From: Clavelina lepadiformis
Lineage: Eukaryota > Chordata > Ascidiacea > Aplousobranchia > Clavelinidae
Direction: 5' to 3'
DNA length: 64,000 nucleotides
Assembly (NCBI RefSeq): GCF_947623445.1
Contig: NC_135248.1
Span: forward strand, 1,054,001 to 1,118,000
Part shown: positions 51,893 through 62,781 of the stretch, one piece after another
How positions within the stretch are numbered: position 1 is the stretch's first letter
Layout: every line of letters begins with the position of its first letter
The notes under the pieces: model-generated
The model's database searches: none
What the model saw: the letters and a program-made list of their open reading frames with translations, nothing else
What the model was told of the DNA's origin: nothing
Program-made: the position numbers and the translations under genes

Positions 51893-53029
51893 TGTTAGTA
51901 GTTGATGAGTTTTGCGGTTAAAAGACTGTTTTGGTGCCGGTTCCGAAATACCGAACTTGTTTTTACAACAAAATTCCTTGAAATCATTTCTTCACAAGTG
52001 AATTATAAAACTACACACAAGTATTTTCATACCATTTTGGCTTTCTCAGAAATTTATTCTATCTAAGTATATACTTCTATCTTTGACGCAATAAGAAATT
52101 GATTCGTGCATTCCTTCTGGTTGTGATCTACCACTGTATTGGTTTCTTTCACCATACTCATCTATATGAGCGTAGGAACACAAATATTTTTGTATGAGGT
52201 CGCCAGTCTTATAGTTCTGCTGCTCTGCTTACATTATGTAGCTGATGTTTTAACGGCTGTGCATTGCTTTCTTGGTTGTGGTCTTCGCTGTTGTTCACTT
52301 TGTATTTTGTTCTTTCCACATAAATCTTGTCTTAAAGATGTTTCGAAAGGTTTGACATTTTTGTCGCATTCCCGTGTTACATATCCCATCATGAAATCTT
52401 TCTGTATTAAGGTGAGCTGAAAATGTTGCAAACAGTGTTGGCTCGCAGATGTAGAACTTTCGTGAGATTTCTACGTTATAGGGTGTGTGTGGCGTAAGTG
52501 CAATTATAATGTGTTTATGTTTTAACTTCAGATGTCTGTTACTGACTAGTCTCATTGGAATTTGTTTAAAAAGTGCAAACTGTGTCTGCTTTGGCTTTTT
52601 ATTTCGCGACTAAAGTTTAACAAAGTTATTGTGGTCAACTGGTCATGTTTGTTGATTTGTAAGATAGACTGGTAATGGTTCCCCATTCTACTATTTCTTC
52701 TACTAATCCAACTACCCTTTTAACAAGCAACACTGTTTGAATGTGAGATTTTAACTTTGAGTTAAGGTGGAAACCAGTATAACCACTGAAAATGCATCCT
52801 AGAACCGTACCAGTACAGGAAAAGTGTAAAATTTGCAGAAAGAATGCAGTGCCACCAGCAGCTGGGTTTAAAAGGGAAAAAAGTAGAAAACAGCAGTTTG
52901 TTTTCAACAAATCCCGTCAGCTTCAGATGCGATTTGAATTAAACACAAACATAAGCACTCCCAGTGCTTTCGCATATAAAAATATATTTTAAATTGTCCG
53001 GCAGTATTTTGCCTTCACAGTGAAATTTA
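51893..53029. other. Spacer between Orai and MORN3 (convergent 3' ends)
   Basis: Holds the 3' UTRs of two convergent genes. No further coding sequence recognised. Confidence 0.5.
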
Positions 53030-55535
53030 TCAATCGTTTTTCGACAAAAAACGATTTTCCGAATCTTCGAGAACTGCCTTTGGATCATTGAGATCAATCT
53101 AAAGAAATTTTTAACAAAATCATTGGTGGGGACAATATGCAACCGCACAAGGATACAACTTCAGTATGGAACCCACCTTAGGTATCGGATACACTGTTGG
53201 CTGGGGTGCCCCGTCTCTGTCAAGATCAATCATCGTTCCGCATTTAGGGATGTCATCGACCCACACCCCCTCGTAAACCTGCTCAAGTGACATCTTATAA
53301 AGTACCGTAAGTGGCTGGTGATGTTATGTCATATGGTTTTTCGTTTGATATCAAACTGGGTATTTCACTCTGAACATTTTGTTTAAGCCCATTGGTTAAG
53401 TCAACTATAACTGGCATGTCAGCCGTAGGATGCGTTTCAAATTTTCAAGGTTGTAAAACGAATTAAGTTGTTTGGTTTATTACTGATGATAATATTGTCA
53501 ATAACCAAAGTGAGTAATCAACTGACTAACACCAACTTTAACTGCTAACGCAAAGTAGTGACAAAATTTACTTGATTAGAAAGATCAGAGTCATTTGTGA
53601 GCACATAATAGCATCTTATCAAGAGCTAACCTTGCTACTTATACAATTATTGGAGCGTTATTATGAAAGAATGACATCTGCTCACCTGACCACGATTGAG
53701 GTAAAAAAACTTCCCTCGTCCATTTTTCTTCCCACCTTTCCATTCTCCTTCATATCGATTCTCATTTGCTGCAAACAACCACGCTGTAATCACTATCTTG
53801 GGATGAATAAAACTATGTGAAGGGACATTTAAGACAGGGGTCACCAAACTACAGTCCATGAGATTAGTTTGTCTAGCAAATCTCACAGTGCCACATATGA
53901 GCTTTTTGTATTGAACAAAGCGGCAATCTGGCCCACGATTGTCTGTTCTCCTACTATCTGGCCGTTCGTGAAAAAGTTTAATGATATCTGACTTAAAAAG
54001 AATGAAGAAGTTTTGGTTAATTACAGTGGAATTTATTAAACCAGATAGATTGCTTGATGATGCATGGCTAGAAAGTCTGATAAAGCAAATAAGCACTGGA
54101 ATAAACTCATCAAAAAGATATCCAGAACCAGATGAAGCAAATTAAGATCAAACATACGTCAGAATTTAAAAAAGATTGAATATTTGAAGGGTGAGTTCAG
54201 ATTTTGATTAATTCAACGAAGTGAAGTTTTATTGCATTTAAGATGAAATTTAAAACCTAAAAGACATCAAACACATGATACAATTCACATTCTTGATGGA
54301 TAATTTAACAGGGAAAATATTTTAAACTCAGCTATAACTTATCCAGTGATGTAAATATAAACATGACCTATTTTATTCAGCGCAAGTATGATGTCATGCT
54401 TAGAAGCGAGACTGAAGCAATGAGGAATAATCAAGCTTCAAAAACCAGTCGTGCAAAAATTTTGCTCAGTCCAACGATACAAACAGATTTTAAACTTACT
54501 CTTGTATCTACGAACCTAATCTGAACATTCCTCTTCCATTGCACCTGTCCTCATCCCACTCCCCCTCATAGACGGACCCATCTTCGAAATACATCCTGCC
54601 CCAGCCACACCGGTCATCTCCGTACCATTCACCCTCGTAATATTCGTTGTCGCTGTAGAAGAAAGTCCCATAACCCTAAGCGGCATAAAACATTTTTGAA
54701 ATTTATATTTCGAGATGCAAGAAGTTAAGAGCACAAAAAACTTTCAAAACTTCTTTAAAATCAATATTTGCTTCTTCTTTATCTTACAATTTATTTTAAC
54801 TTATTTATTCTTAACTCTACGTCTTATCTTAATTGATTTATGCTGACTCACATGTTTCATATCATTTTTCCAGCCACCAGAATACTGCTTTTTATATTTT
54901 CCGCTCCCTGCATCTGGAAAGCTTAACGTTCCGAAGCCGTTCCTTTTTCCGTATCTCCAGTCACCATCATAGATGCCTCCATTGCTCTTCCATTTCTTTG
55001 TTCCTTTGCCTGGTTTTGAAATGTTGGGTTTTTATTTTTATTTTAAAAAAGATTCTGTTTATTTCATAAACTGAAACATGCTTTGGTTAGATTTCAAAGC
55101 AAGATAATGGCGACGACCTACGCTCTCCACGACTCTTTTACTTCTGTGTTCAGATGTTAAAAACATAGGCTAACCTATGCTTTATGATTGCAGCCTGTTA
55201 TACTGCCGGTTCCAGACAAAAGTGTTGTTGTAAAGGTATGTGACAATATGCTCTCATACTGACAACAGAGACTTACAAATTAACTCGTTTTAGGCTACGT
55301 GGAAAAGTAAATCAGACCAAGCTAAACTAATTAAAACTCCAGTTCCTAACAACTACCTAAGCCTATAATCACAAAATCTCAGTCACTTACCGTGCTTTTT
55401 ATTATCTAACCACTCTCCAGTGTACTCGTCACCGTTCACAGAATAAACAGTGTGACGAAGCCCCTTCTTCTGGGCTTTGTAATCCCAGGAGTGCCACAGA
55501 GGCTGAGTGGTTTTGGGTTCTTTCAAATGAGGCAT
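53030..55535 (-). CDS. MORN3: MORN repeat-containing protein 3
   Basis: On the minus strand, exons 55535-55391, 55009-54852, 54675-54516, 53768-53686, 53278-53177 and 53098-53030 encode about 238 residues (human MORN3 has about 240). It matches MORN3 along its length: LWHSWDYKAQKKGLRHTVYSVNG, repeats of the form YxGEWxxxxxxGxG (YTGEWLDNKKHGKG, YDGDWRYGKRNGFG, YSGGWKNDMKHGYG, YEGEWYGDDRCGWG, YEGEWDEDRCNGRG, YEGEWKGGKKNGRG), then a closing VYEGVWVDDIPKCGTMID with YPIPK. MORN repeats bind lipids or proteins; MORN3 is known from sperm flagella and testis in vertebrates. Intron 3 contains a decayed hAT element. The start is the only ATG before the conserved LW.SWD block. Confidence 0.94.
53835..53990. 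mobile_element. Decayed hAT element in MORN3 intron 3
   Basis: Begins CAGGGGTCACCAAACTAC and ends with TTAATGATATCTG, an imperfect inverted match. The flanks ATTTAAGA and ACTTAAAA may be a worn 8-bp duplication. Inside is a GGCCCACGATTG-type stretch seen in hAT elements of this kind. Confidence 0.5.
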
Positions 55536-57237
55536 TATTCGCTTTTTACAGGTTTTTGTAATAAAAACACAACTTCAGTTTCTATTTCAACTGAAAATAC
55601 TTTAAAGCTACGACGGTTTCACATAACTTATCGCTTAAACAAAACAATAACAGTACCGTACTTTTAAACATACAGGTACCAGAAATGTTCTGAAGAATAT
55701 CTTCCCTTAGTTTCTGATGTTGCTATAACTACTTTCTTTTCATTGTAGTGACACCTAGCGAAGTTTTGATTTTGAAGAAAGTTTTGCTAAATTACATTTG
55801 CCAAATCTACTTTGTCTTTAAAACCGCGCACAAACAAATCAAATCTTTTTGAGAAAATTTTACATAATCGTGAGTGTGTTTAATAAAAAAACTTTTAAAA
55901 TGAAATTGTCAAAACGAAACCCTTTCCAATATTTTGGTTATAAGAATCTGTTTAGGGAATTCCCCGGGTATATGATTCTCATTTCAACTTCATTTTGGTT
56001 TTAGAGCAAATGAGGAAGAAAGATGAGCAAACTGGGCATGGAGTGAACGTGGGGTTAGTGATGAAAATGAAAGCTCGGAATTAACTCAAATGGGATTTTT
56101 TAATCGAAAGAAACAGATATAACTAGGTGGCACATTAAAAAACTGAATATATCCAAGCAAGAAACGACAAACTGCAGCGTAATTCCAATCACGGTCAAAA
56201 GTAATTTGAAGGCATAAAATGTGCCGGAAACGAAATTAATCCTCGTTTATATTTCTCGCAGAGCAAAATGGAACTTTAAAATTATTCCATTATTATTGAA
56301 TAAAAGGAGAATAATAAAATCACGAATAATAAGCAATAATAACCAAACTAAAGCAGAAAGGTTTAGATTCTCTGTTTTAAAATTTTTTATGTTTGGAATA
56401 GGACAGTTTATTATTTTTCTATCTATAAAATTGTGTGTCTTTCTTGTTAGAAAAATCCCAGTTTGTTATATTCCTGCTATGAGTTAGTTGACTATTTTGT
56501 TGACTAAAGTTACCAATTTGGTAAATTTTGTAAAAATAGTTTCCTATCTAAGCTTTTACCAATGATCTAACGTTTTCATCTGAGTTTGTCTGTTAGCAGC
56601 ATTACTCGAAAATCAGAGAATCAATTTGGTCTGATTATGGTCATAGAGCAGTTTAGCTCTGATACTATTAGCTAGCCCAGCAAATTTGTACCCAACCTTA
56701 AAAGTTTACCATTATTAGATACATTTTTTTTCACATAAACCAGCCTTATTTCAATTGAGTTTTAACTTCTTACCTGATTAAAGGCATGCTCAATACTTTA
56801 ATGTTTTTATTTTGAAATGATTTTGCACTTTTCCAGACCTGCCGGTAATTAACATAGACCTTCAACCACAAACTTGAAAAATAGAACTTTAAAGCTATTT
56901 TTAAAAGATTTGTTTTAAGTCCATGTTAACCTCTTTAAAATTTACCTTAAACTTAAAAACATACATCTTCTTGAAAGCGCAATGCATTCTTTGATTTTGT
57001 TTTTAACTTTGTAAGGATGTCAATTTTTCATTTAACACTATACTTTGTCATTTATTTGTGTACATTATAATCACTGCCAACGATCAGAACATTATTATAA
57101 TCACCACTGAGATTGGAGATGTTTGTTAATCCCTTGCTTTCTAAATTTTTTCAATTTGCTGTTGTTTAGAAAATAAGGAAAAAAATTTATAAATGTTTGT
57201 TATTCTTTTTAACTGGTGACTGTTTTGCTGACTGAAA
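55536..57237. other. Spacer between divergent MORN3 and XRCC2
   Basis: No recognised exon. MORN3 and XRCC2 diverge from this 1.7-kb interval, so both promoters should lie in it; no TATA box stands out. Confidence 0.5.
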
Positions 57238-58011
57238 ATGAGCATCTTTTGCACCTCGCTGCGTGTTAAAAATATTGGAAGAGAGCTCTTTCCTGGACCC
57301 GGGTTCTTGCAGGATGGAGATGTTGTTGAAATCATCGGAGAACAGTCAACTGGAAAGTCAACGATACTTCAAGATCTGATGATAACTTGTCTCCTCCCCG
57401 AAGATCACGATGGCTGCATGAGCGGTGTTATTTACTTTGACCTCGATTATCACTTTGATCTTTTGAGAGTGGTCGCCATCATCGAACAACGAACGCAAGG
57501 AACCGAAAATGACATTCAGAATTGGTTGAAGAATTTTCATTTAATTAGATGTGCAGATATGGAGCAGTTGGTGATATCTTTGCACGCAATCGAGCCTCTG
57601 ATAGCCAACAGCAAAATTCCTGTTGGAATGATTATCCTTGACAGTATATCCGCGTTGCATTGGGTAGACTCAAATGCTGGAAATAACAGTCAATATTTGA
57701 AGGAAGCAAAGCTAAGGAAGATCGTGCAGGTTTTACAAGCACTAAAGGAGAGATACAAGTTGTGCATCCTGGCTTCAACTCAGCAACTTTTGAAGAAAGA
57801 TTGTCGACAAAACCGTGATGATGAGGAAGAAGTGGTGCCGTATAAACCTTTTCTTTGTAGACAATGGTTAGAGTTTGTTAAGCATCGATTTGTAGTCACC
57901 AAAGACGACCATGAAGAAGTTACGACCAGAAAAATTTTGTGTTTATCTTCAAAAATGGACACAAAACAATTTGTTATTGACGAAAAAGGTTTTCATTTGG
58001 TTAAAGCATGA
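57238..58011 (+). CDS. XRCC2: DNA repair protein XRCC2 (RAD51 paralogue)
   Basis: An intronless frame of 257 residues. XRCC2 is a RAD51-like ATPase of the BCDX2 complex (with RAD51B, RAD51C, RAD51D) in homologous recombination in the nucleus. Seen: FLQDGDVVEIIGEQSTGKST with the Walker A motif at residues 34-41, the family block FDLDYHFDLLRVV, Walker B MIILD at 131-135 followed by SISALHW, a STQQ stretch, and the C-terminal YKPFLCRQWLEFVKHRFVV block typical of XRCC2. Human XRCC2 has 280 residues and more sequence before Walker A. An in-frame TGA lies two codons upstream of this ATG, so the protein either starts here or gains a short extra exon through an acceptor just at the start. Unlike its neighbours it has no intron in the coding region. 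Confidence 0.95.
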   Translation: MSIFCTSLRVKNIGRELFPGPGFLQDGDVVEIIGEQSTGKSTILQDLMITCLLPEDHDGCMSGVIYFDLDYHFDLLRVVAIIEQRTQGTENDIQNWLKNFHLIRCADMEQLVISLHAIEPLIANSKIPVGMIILDSISALHWVDSNAGNNSQYLKEAKLRKIVQVLQALKERYKLCILASTQQLLKKDCRQNRDDEEEVVPYKPFLCRQWLEFVKHRFVVTKDDHEEVTTRKILCLSSKMDTKQFVIDEKGFHLVKA

Positions 58012-58163
58012 ACATCTGTAAATAACAATTTCTTGTGATATCAGTTGATATGATATTTGTTATTTTTTTGGTTTCTGGTATAACGTTTGAGCCAAATGAA
58101 GTGCTTTTTCGTTTGTTACAAATGCTCTGTAACATTTATCACAATGACTTTCATCTGTGATCA

Positions 58164-58169
58164 AATAAA
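58164..58169 (+). terminator. Polyadenylation signal of XRCC2
   Basis: AATAAA about 150 bp past the XRCC2 stop codon on the same strand. Confidence 0.6.
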
Positions 58170-59313
58170 AACACTACGAAGTGACATGTCTAATTGTCTA
58201 TTTAGCATCGGATATGTTGCCTACACAAAGCTGCTGCTTCCCTTTTCATTGCTTTAAATTTTGTGGAATATTCTGTGTTGAAGTATTAACTGTATGATGG
58301 ACGTTCCATTTCCCATTTCACAAAAGAATGATCTTTTCAACTACAGATGTTATTATTGTTATGCTGTTAAATAAAAATATTCTGGGAGATATGTAGGCCT
58401 GGTAATGCAGACTTGGCATGCTCCACTTTATACACAGTATGATCACATTTGTTGAACAAATATCGCAACGATTAGCAAGTTTTCCTTCATCGTCATTATG
58501 ACGTCATAAACAGCATTTACAACCACTAGGAGCGTTGCGAGCAAATAGAGAAAAGGTGGCGTTTGACGATCTATGGATATGAATGGTCGCCTCGACTGAA
58601 GTTAGTTTCGCTTTGCAATTTTCTCGTTAACGGCGTTGACTCTAAATTTGGCAACGAGATTTGAGAAAAATTTCAGTTGATGACGACGATGATGACGCAA
58701 AACTCAGTTAATTGAGAATTGTTGTGCAAATTATAGAAAGGTGGTCAAAGTCAACTGCGGCAAAAACTAGCTTAGAACTTGCCACCAATACTCAGGTCAA
58801 AGTTCTTAAAACCGACACGGTTTTCTTTGGAAATCCTGTAGTGAGTTTTCCAACAAACATTCGCCTCGCATCCAAGCACTGCATAACGCGATAATTTCAA
58901 CCAATAATAAGTTGCTGTTTCACACAAAGGGACAAGGTGCTGTCTCATATGTTGTGTCATAGGGATCTTGCTAAATTTCCTTTTCTGATTAAAAATAGCC
59001 CAACCATCTTCAAAGCATAAGAAACAAAAAATTGGGATTTTTTGCTGGGAGCGAAATTTTCACGATATTGTTATTTATCGAAATTTGTTTTCCAAAAAGT
59101 GAAGAATTTAAGGCCCAAGTCAACAAGTCCCAACAAGAAGGGTGAACATAACAATCCCATTGTTACTGCAATTAAATTGTGATAAATATATCAATTAATG
59201 TAATATACAATTGTGTAAAACATAGAATTCTCGTCTATCGAATCAGCGAAGCATAACACTGCGTGACGTAATCGATTGCTTCCCTTTTACTGTGCGTGCA
59301 TTACGAATTATCA
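58170..59313. other. Spacer after XRCC2
   Basis: No recognised coding sequence. One TGACGTCA at 58499. Confidence 0.5.
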
Positions 59314-59321
59314 CTTATCAG

Positions 59322-60225
59322 TAGGGCAAGTTTTTGTTGCACTAAAAACGTGAGAAAGTTGCACTTAATTTTAACAAAAATTGCAGTAAAAAGTTGCATT
59401 TATGCACAAGTTTTTAAAAGCATTAGGGTATGAGATACTCGAAAGGATACGTTGTATAACCCAACAGTTTAAGATTTGCAGGGTGTCTGCTTGTTCCGTT
59501 TCTTTCTTCGCTATACAATCGATCATGCATACATTTTTATGTTCTTTAGGTTTGAAACCTACATGACAGCATTTCGCTGTCAGCTCCTGTAGAGCTGTCA
59601 AATTTGTTACTTTACCATTTCACGGACGGCCTAGCGAGACCGCCGAAAATAACATTTTTTGCCGGTACGCAGCAAGAAAATAACGCAATGCGGAAATAAT
59701 TTTCCGCAAAAAGCCAAACAGCAGAGCGTTAACCCACCCCTCCCCTCCCCCCAAAACAAGTCAAATACCACACCCCAAACCCCCTAGGTCTGCAGCTAAC
59801 TAAGCTATCTCAACAAAAATTGACCTCGAAAGACTAGGCACAACCTGTTTCCGTTTGTGCGGGTTTGGCCAAAAGCCAAGTCATACTTCCACTTCTAATT
59901 TAGTTCGGGCACTGTCGTGCTTGGCTGAGGTTGTTGAACTTCTAGCTTGCAAGCCAAGTGTTGCGTCATAGATAACATTGAGATGCAGGTAATCCATCAC
60001 ATAGCTCTTTGTTATGCAAAGCAAAGAGAATAGAACCATACTAGAAATAGTTTTATAGCATATTTTTTAAATCCCTCCTTTTCATTTTGCGCAATACTTG
60101 ATAAAAGTTGCAAAAAGTTGCAATATAAAATTCCTACAAACAGCTTAAAACATCATACTACATAAATTCTGAGTATTTAGGAAGCTGCCGGAAGCTGTAA
60201 AAAAAAGTTGCAAAAACTTGCCCTA
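59322..60225. mobile_element. 904-bp hAT-type element with perfect target duplication
   Basis: The terminal repeats are TAGGGCAAGTTTTTG and the reverse complement of CAAAAACTTGCCCTA. The exact 8-bp duplication CTTATCAG flanks it (59314-59321 and 60226-60233). Near both ends AAAGTTGCA-like motifs recur in inverted orientation. The longest frame inside is a 76-codon minus-strand one (59371-59601) that I cannot match to a transposase. It is therefore non-autonomous or a deletion derivative. Confidence 0.85.
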
Positions 60226-60233
60226 CTTATCAG

Positions 60234-62178
60234 TTATCAGTCGTATGTTCAACGCCGCAACATGTCTTTATGCTGTTGCTGTCACAATGTTCTATCTTGA
60301 TTTATTCGTTCAAAGAGGCTTCAATATAATCAGATTATACAGTTGTCATTCCCGTGTTATTATTGCTGAAGTCTATCAAAGTTCACTGTTAAGATATACA
60401 CAAGTAAACAGACTTTGTATTGAAGTGGGTAAACCTTACAGGTTAAGGTACCATATACCACTTTTCATTACAAAATCATCACAATAAGCATATTGAGCGA
60501 CACAAGTGTTATGTGTTTGATCGCATCTTATGAACATGCTCAACATATTTAAGTCCCATATTAGTCTACTCTGGCGAATAACGCGGCCAAAGTTCACGAA
60601 AAGCGCAGGTAGTAACACAAACTAACCGGTCCATTAACTGACAAGTTTCCGAGAATGACGGATCTATTATTTCGAAGATTTTCAATTAACTGTTTGAATA
60701 CGCATGAACGACTTAGTTTTGCCATTTCCGACCTCAAAATGTCATACGGCGAGTCGCAATTTCCTGTCGTGCTTCATACCTTAGTTTTCGCCTTGCCTTC
60801 ATATCCGTTGCATTTCCCCCGTTTTTCTCGACGCTTTGACGGATAGCTATCACGCTGAGAATATAATTAGAATCATTACACCTTGCACTTTTCCTCATTC
60901 ACTTTTGACTGAATTTTGAACTGAATAACCTAAATTTTAAATAGGTTGAAAACCTCTTGCGAGCAAATAGCTAAAAAACAGCTTATGGACGAAGAACAGA
61001 TTTTGTCAATGCTAATGCGGTCTTTTCTGTGTTAGACGACATTCTAGAAGTAACGTGCTTTGGCCGGTAACTGCGGTTGAAAGTGGTTATTTAAAACGAC
61101 AAATTTAAAGCCGGCTTGGGCATGACTTGGGAAAACGATAACTTACGATGCAAGTTAATCAGAGAGTTCTTAAGGTACAAGGATGAGCAAGATGAAAAAT
61201 ATGTTTAAGCAGCACAATTATGCTTTACAATATGCTAACTGTTATATTGCGTTGTACAACGTATGGAGTTAAAAAGAATCAATGGTAATGATACTAACGT
61301 CATTATCACCCATTATTGAGAGATTATGATGTCATAATCCTTTCCAATTCAATCCTTAACACAACACAGTACTGAGTGTATTGGAATCACCATTTAAGTG
61401 TAAAACACAAGAAAATTCAGCAAACATACACTTCACACTTCACAGGAATTAGCAAAGGCAGTAAGGCAGTGCATGTAAACGTTTCTGAAAAAATAAGCGT
61501 TTTTTTTGAAAAAAATTCCAATTGCCCGCGAATGAAACGTAAGCCAAGGTGATGACGTACAACGATTGCTAAGAAACGAGAGATAATAATGAACGCTTGC
61601 GGAACGAGGATGAATGCTTTGCCGTTTTATTTCCGGTGTTGGTCATTTTTAATTTGAACTCAATTGTTTGGTCATAGACAGCTTTTGAACTCATCTAAGC
61701 TCCGGATAGAACCAGTTTGCTCAAGGCACCAGGCACGTGGCATTCAGTTATCCAGAACTGACGTTTGCAAATGGTTACGGCGGCTAGCATTCCGTTTGAC
61801 ATTAAAATTGATCGGTTGGGTTTGAAAGTGACAGTGTAGACGTGGCGAAAATAGTTCTGCAAGGTTAGAGGTAGATTTTTTGTCATGTGTAGCCGGTAAT
61901 CCCAACAAAAGCTCAACCATATGTCTATCGATTATTTAGATTGGGCTCGAATGATTTGCGCAATGCATTTACTAATAGCAGATCACAATGTGCTCAGTAG
62001 GTAAGATTTTGTGGTCGGCGGTTGTGAAGAAATTTTCTATGGTTAGCTTGCTAGCACCCTGGCTAAACTTTTGTCGAGCTTATCGTTATCAACCAGTTAC
62101 TTATGTGCAGAAAAAAGTTTGTTTTGAACGAGTTCTCTGTAGGCTTGTGCTGTTTTGTCATCATCATACTTATTTTCA
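60234..62178. other. Spacer, no recognisable gene
   Basis: Several frames of 60-75 codons on both strands match nothing I know and lack convincing splice context. The minus-strand frame at 61695-61916 is the most protein-like by composition, but no domain is visible. Confidence 0.4.
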
Positions 62179-62781
62179 TTTGGCGAAAAGATTGTGGTTT
62201 TTCGCGGGAAGTTTTTAAGAACTTTGTTTTGCTCAATGTTCCTAAGCGAGGTTAGTCGAGTATCACAGGTCGACTTTTTGATGGGCGTGCGTTCAATTTT
62301 CAACGACAGACATCGCTACGGGTTATCGCCAGTCTACTACCAGCTGGGTCCTGACCAGTCTTACCACCAGTTTATGTTATTAAATAATGGGAAAACAATG
62401 ACAGGTTTTATATGGGTCGAACGTAAAATTGATTGTTTTTATCCAAGATAACGGACTCCCGCAGGCGAAAAAAAGGAAATTTGGCGGCCTTGCGTTGTCA
62501 TTTTTCCCGCTTGATTTGTAAACAGCTTCGGGCGGGGAGGTTAGAAAAGTTTTTGTTTGACTGAATGTGGCAATGATTTATTGAATGCGATATGGAAAGA
62601 TAATTTTGGACGATGCAACCGCAACGAAGCGGCCGATTGGGAATTCTTCTTCATGTGAGCTAGGAAAGTAATTTAGGAATGAGCGATGAAGCCGACGAGC
62701 TCATCGATAATTTTGGAATGAAATTAAACGTTTCTCTGATCCAAGAAATTAGCGGGAGGTCGCGATAAAAAACGCGGGAAA
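62179..62781. promoter_or_regulatory. Cluster of five E2F-like motifs
   Basis: Matches to TTTSSCGC or close variants occur at 62179 (TTTGGCGAAA), 62200 (TTTCGCGGGAA), 62480 (TTTGGCGG), 62503 (TTTCCCGC) and 62774 (GCGGGAAA, reverse). The interval is also richer in GC and CpG than its surroundings. E2F sites drive S-phase genes. No start exon is recognised beside it, so the regulated gene may lie beyond the window or be hidden in short exons. The function is inferred. Confidence 0.4.

Noticed and set aside
62155-62451. 98-codon plus-strand frame overlapping the E2F-like cluster
   Set aside because: No recognisable domain; it overlaps probable regulatory sequence and has no supporting splice structure.
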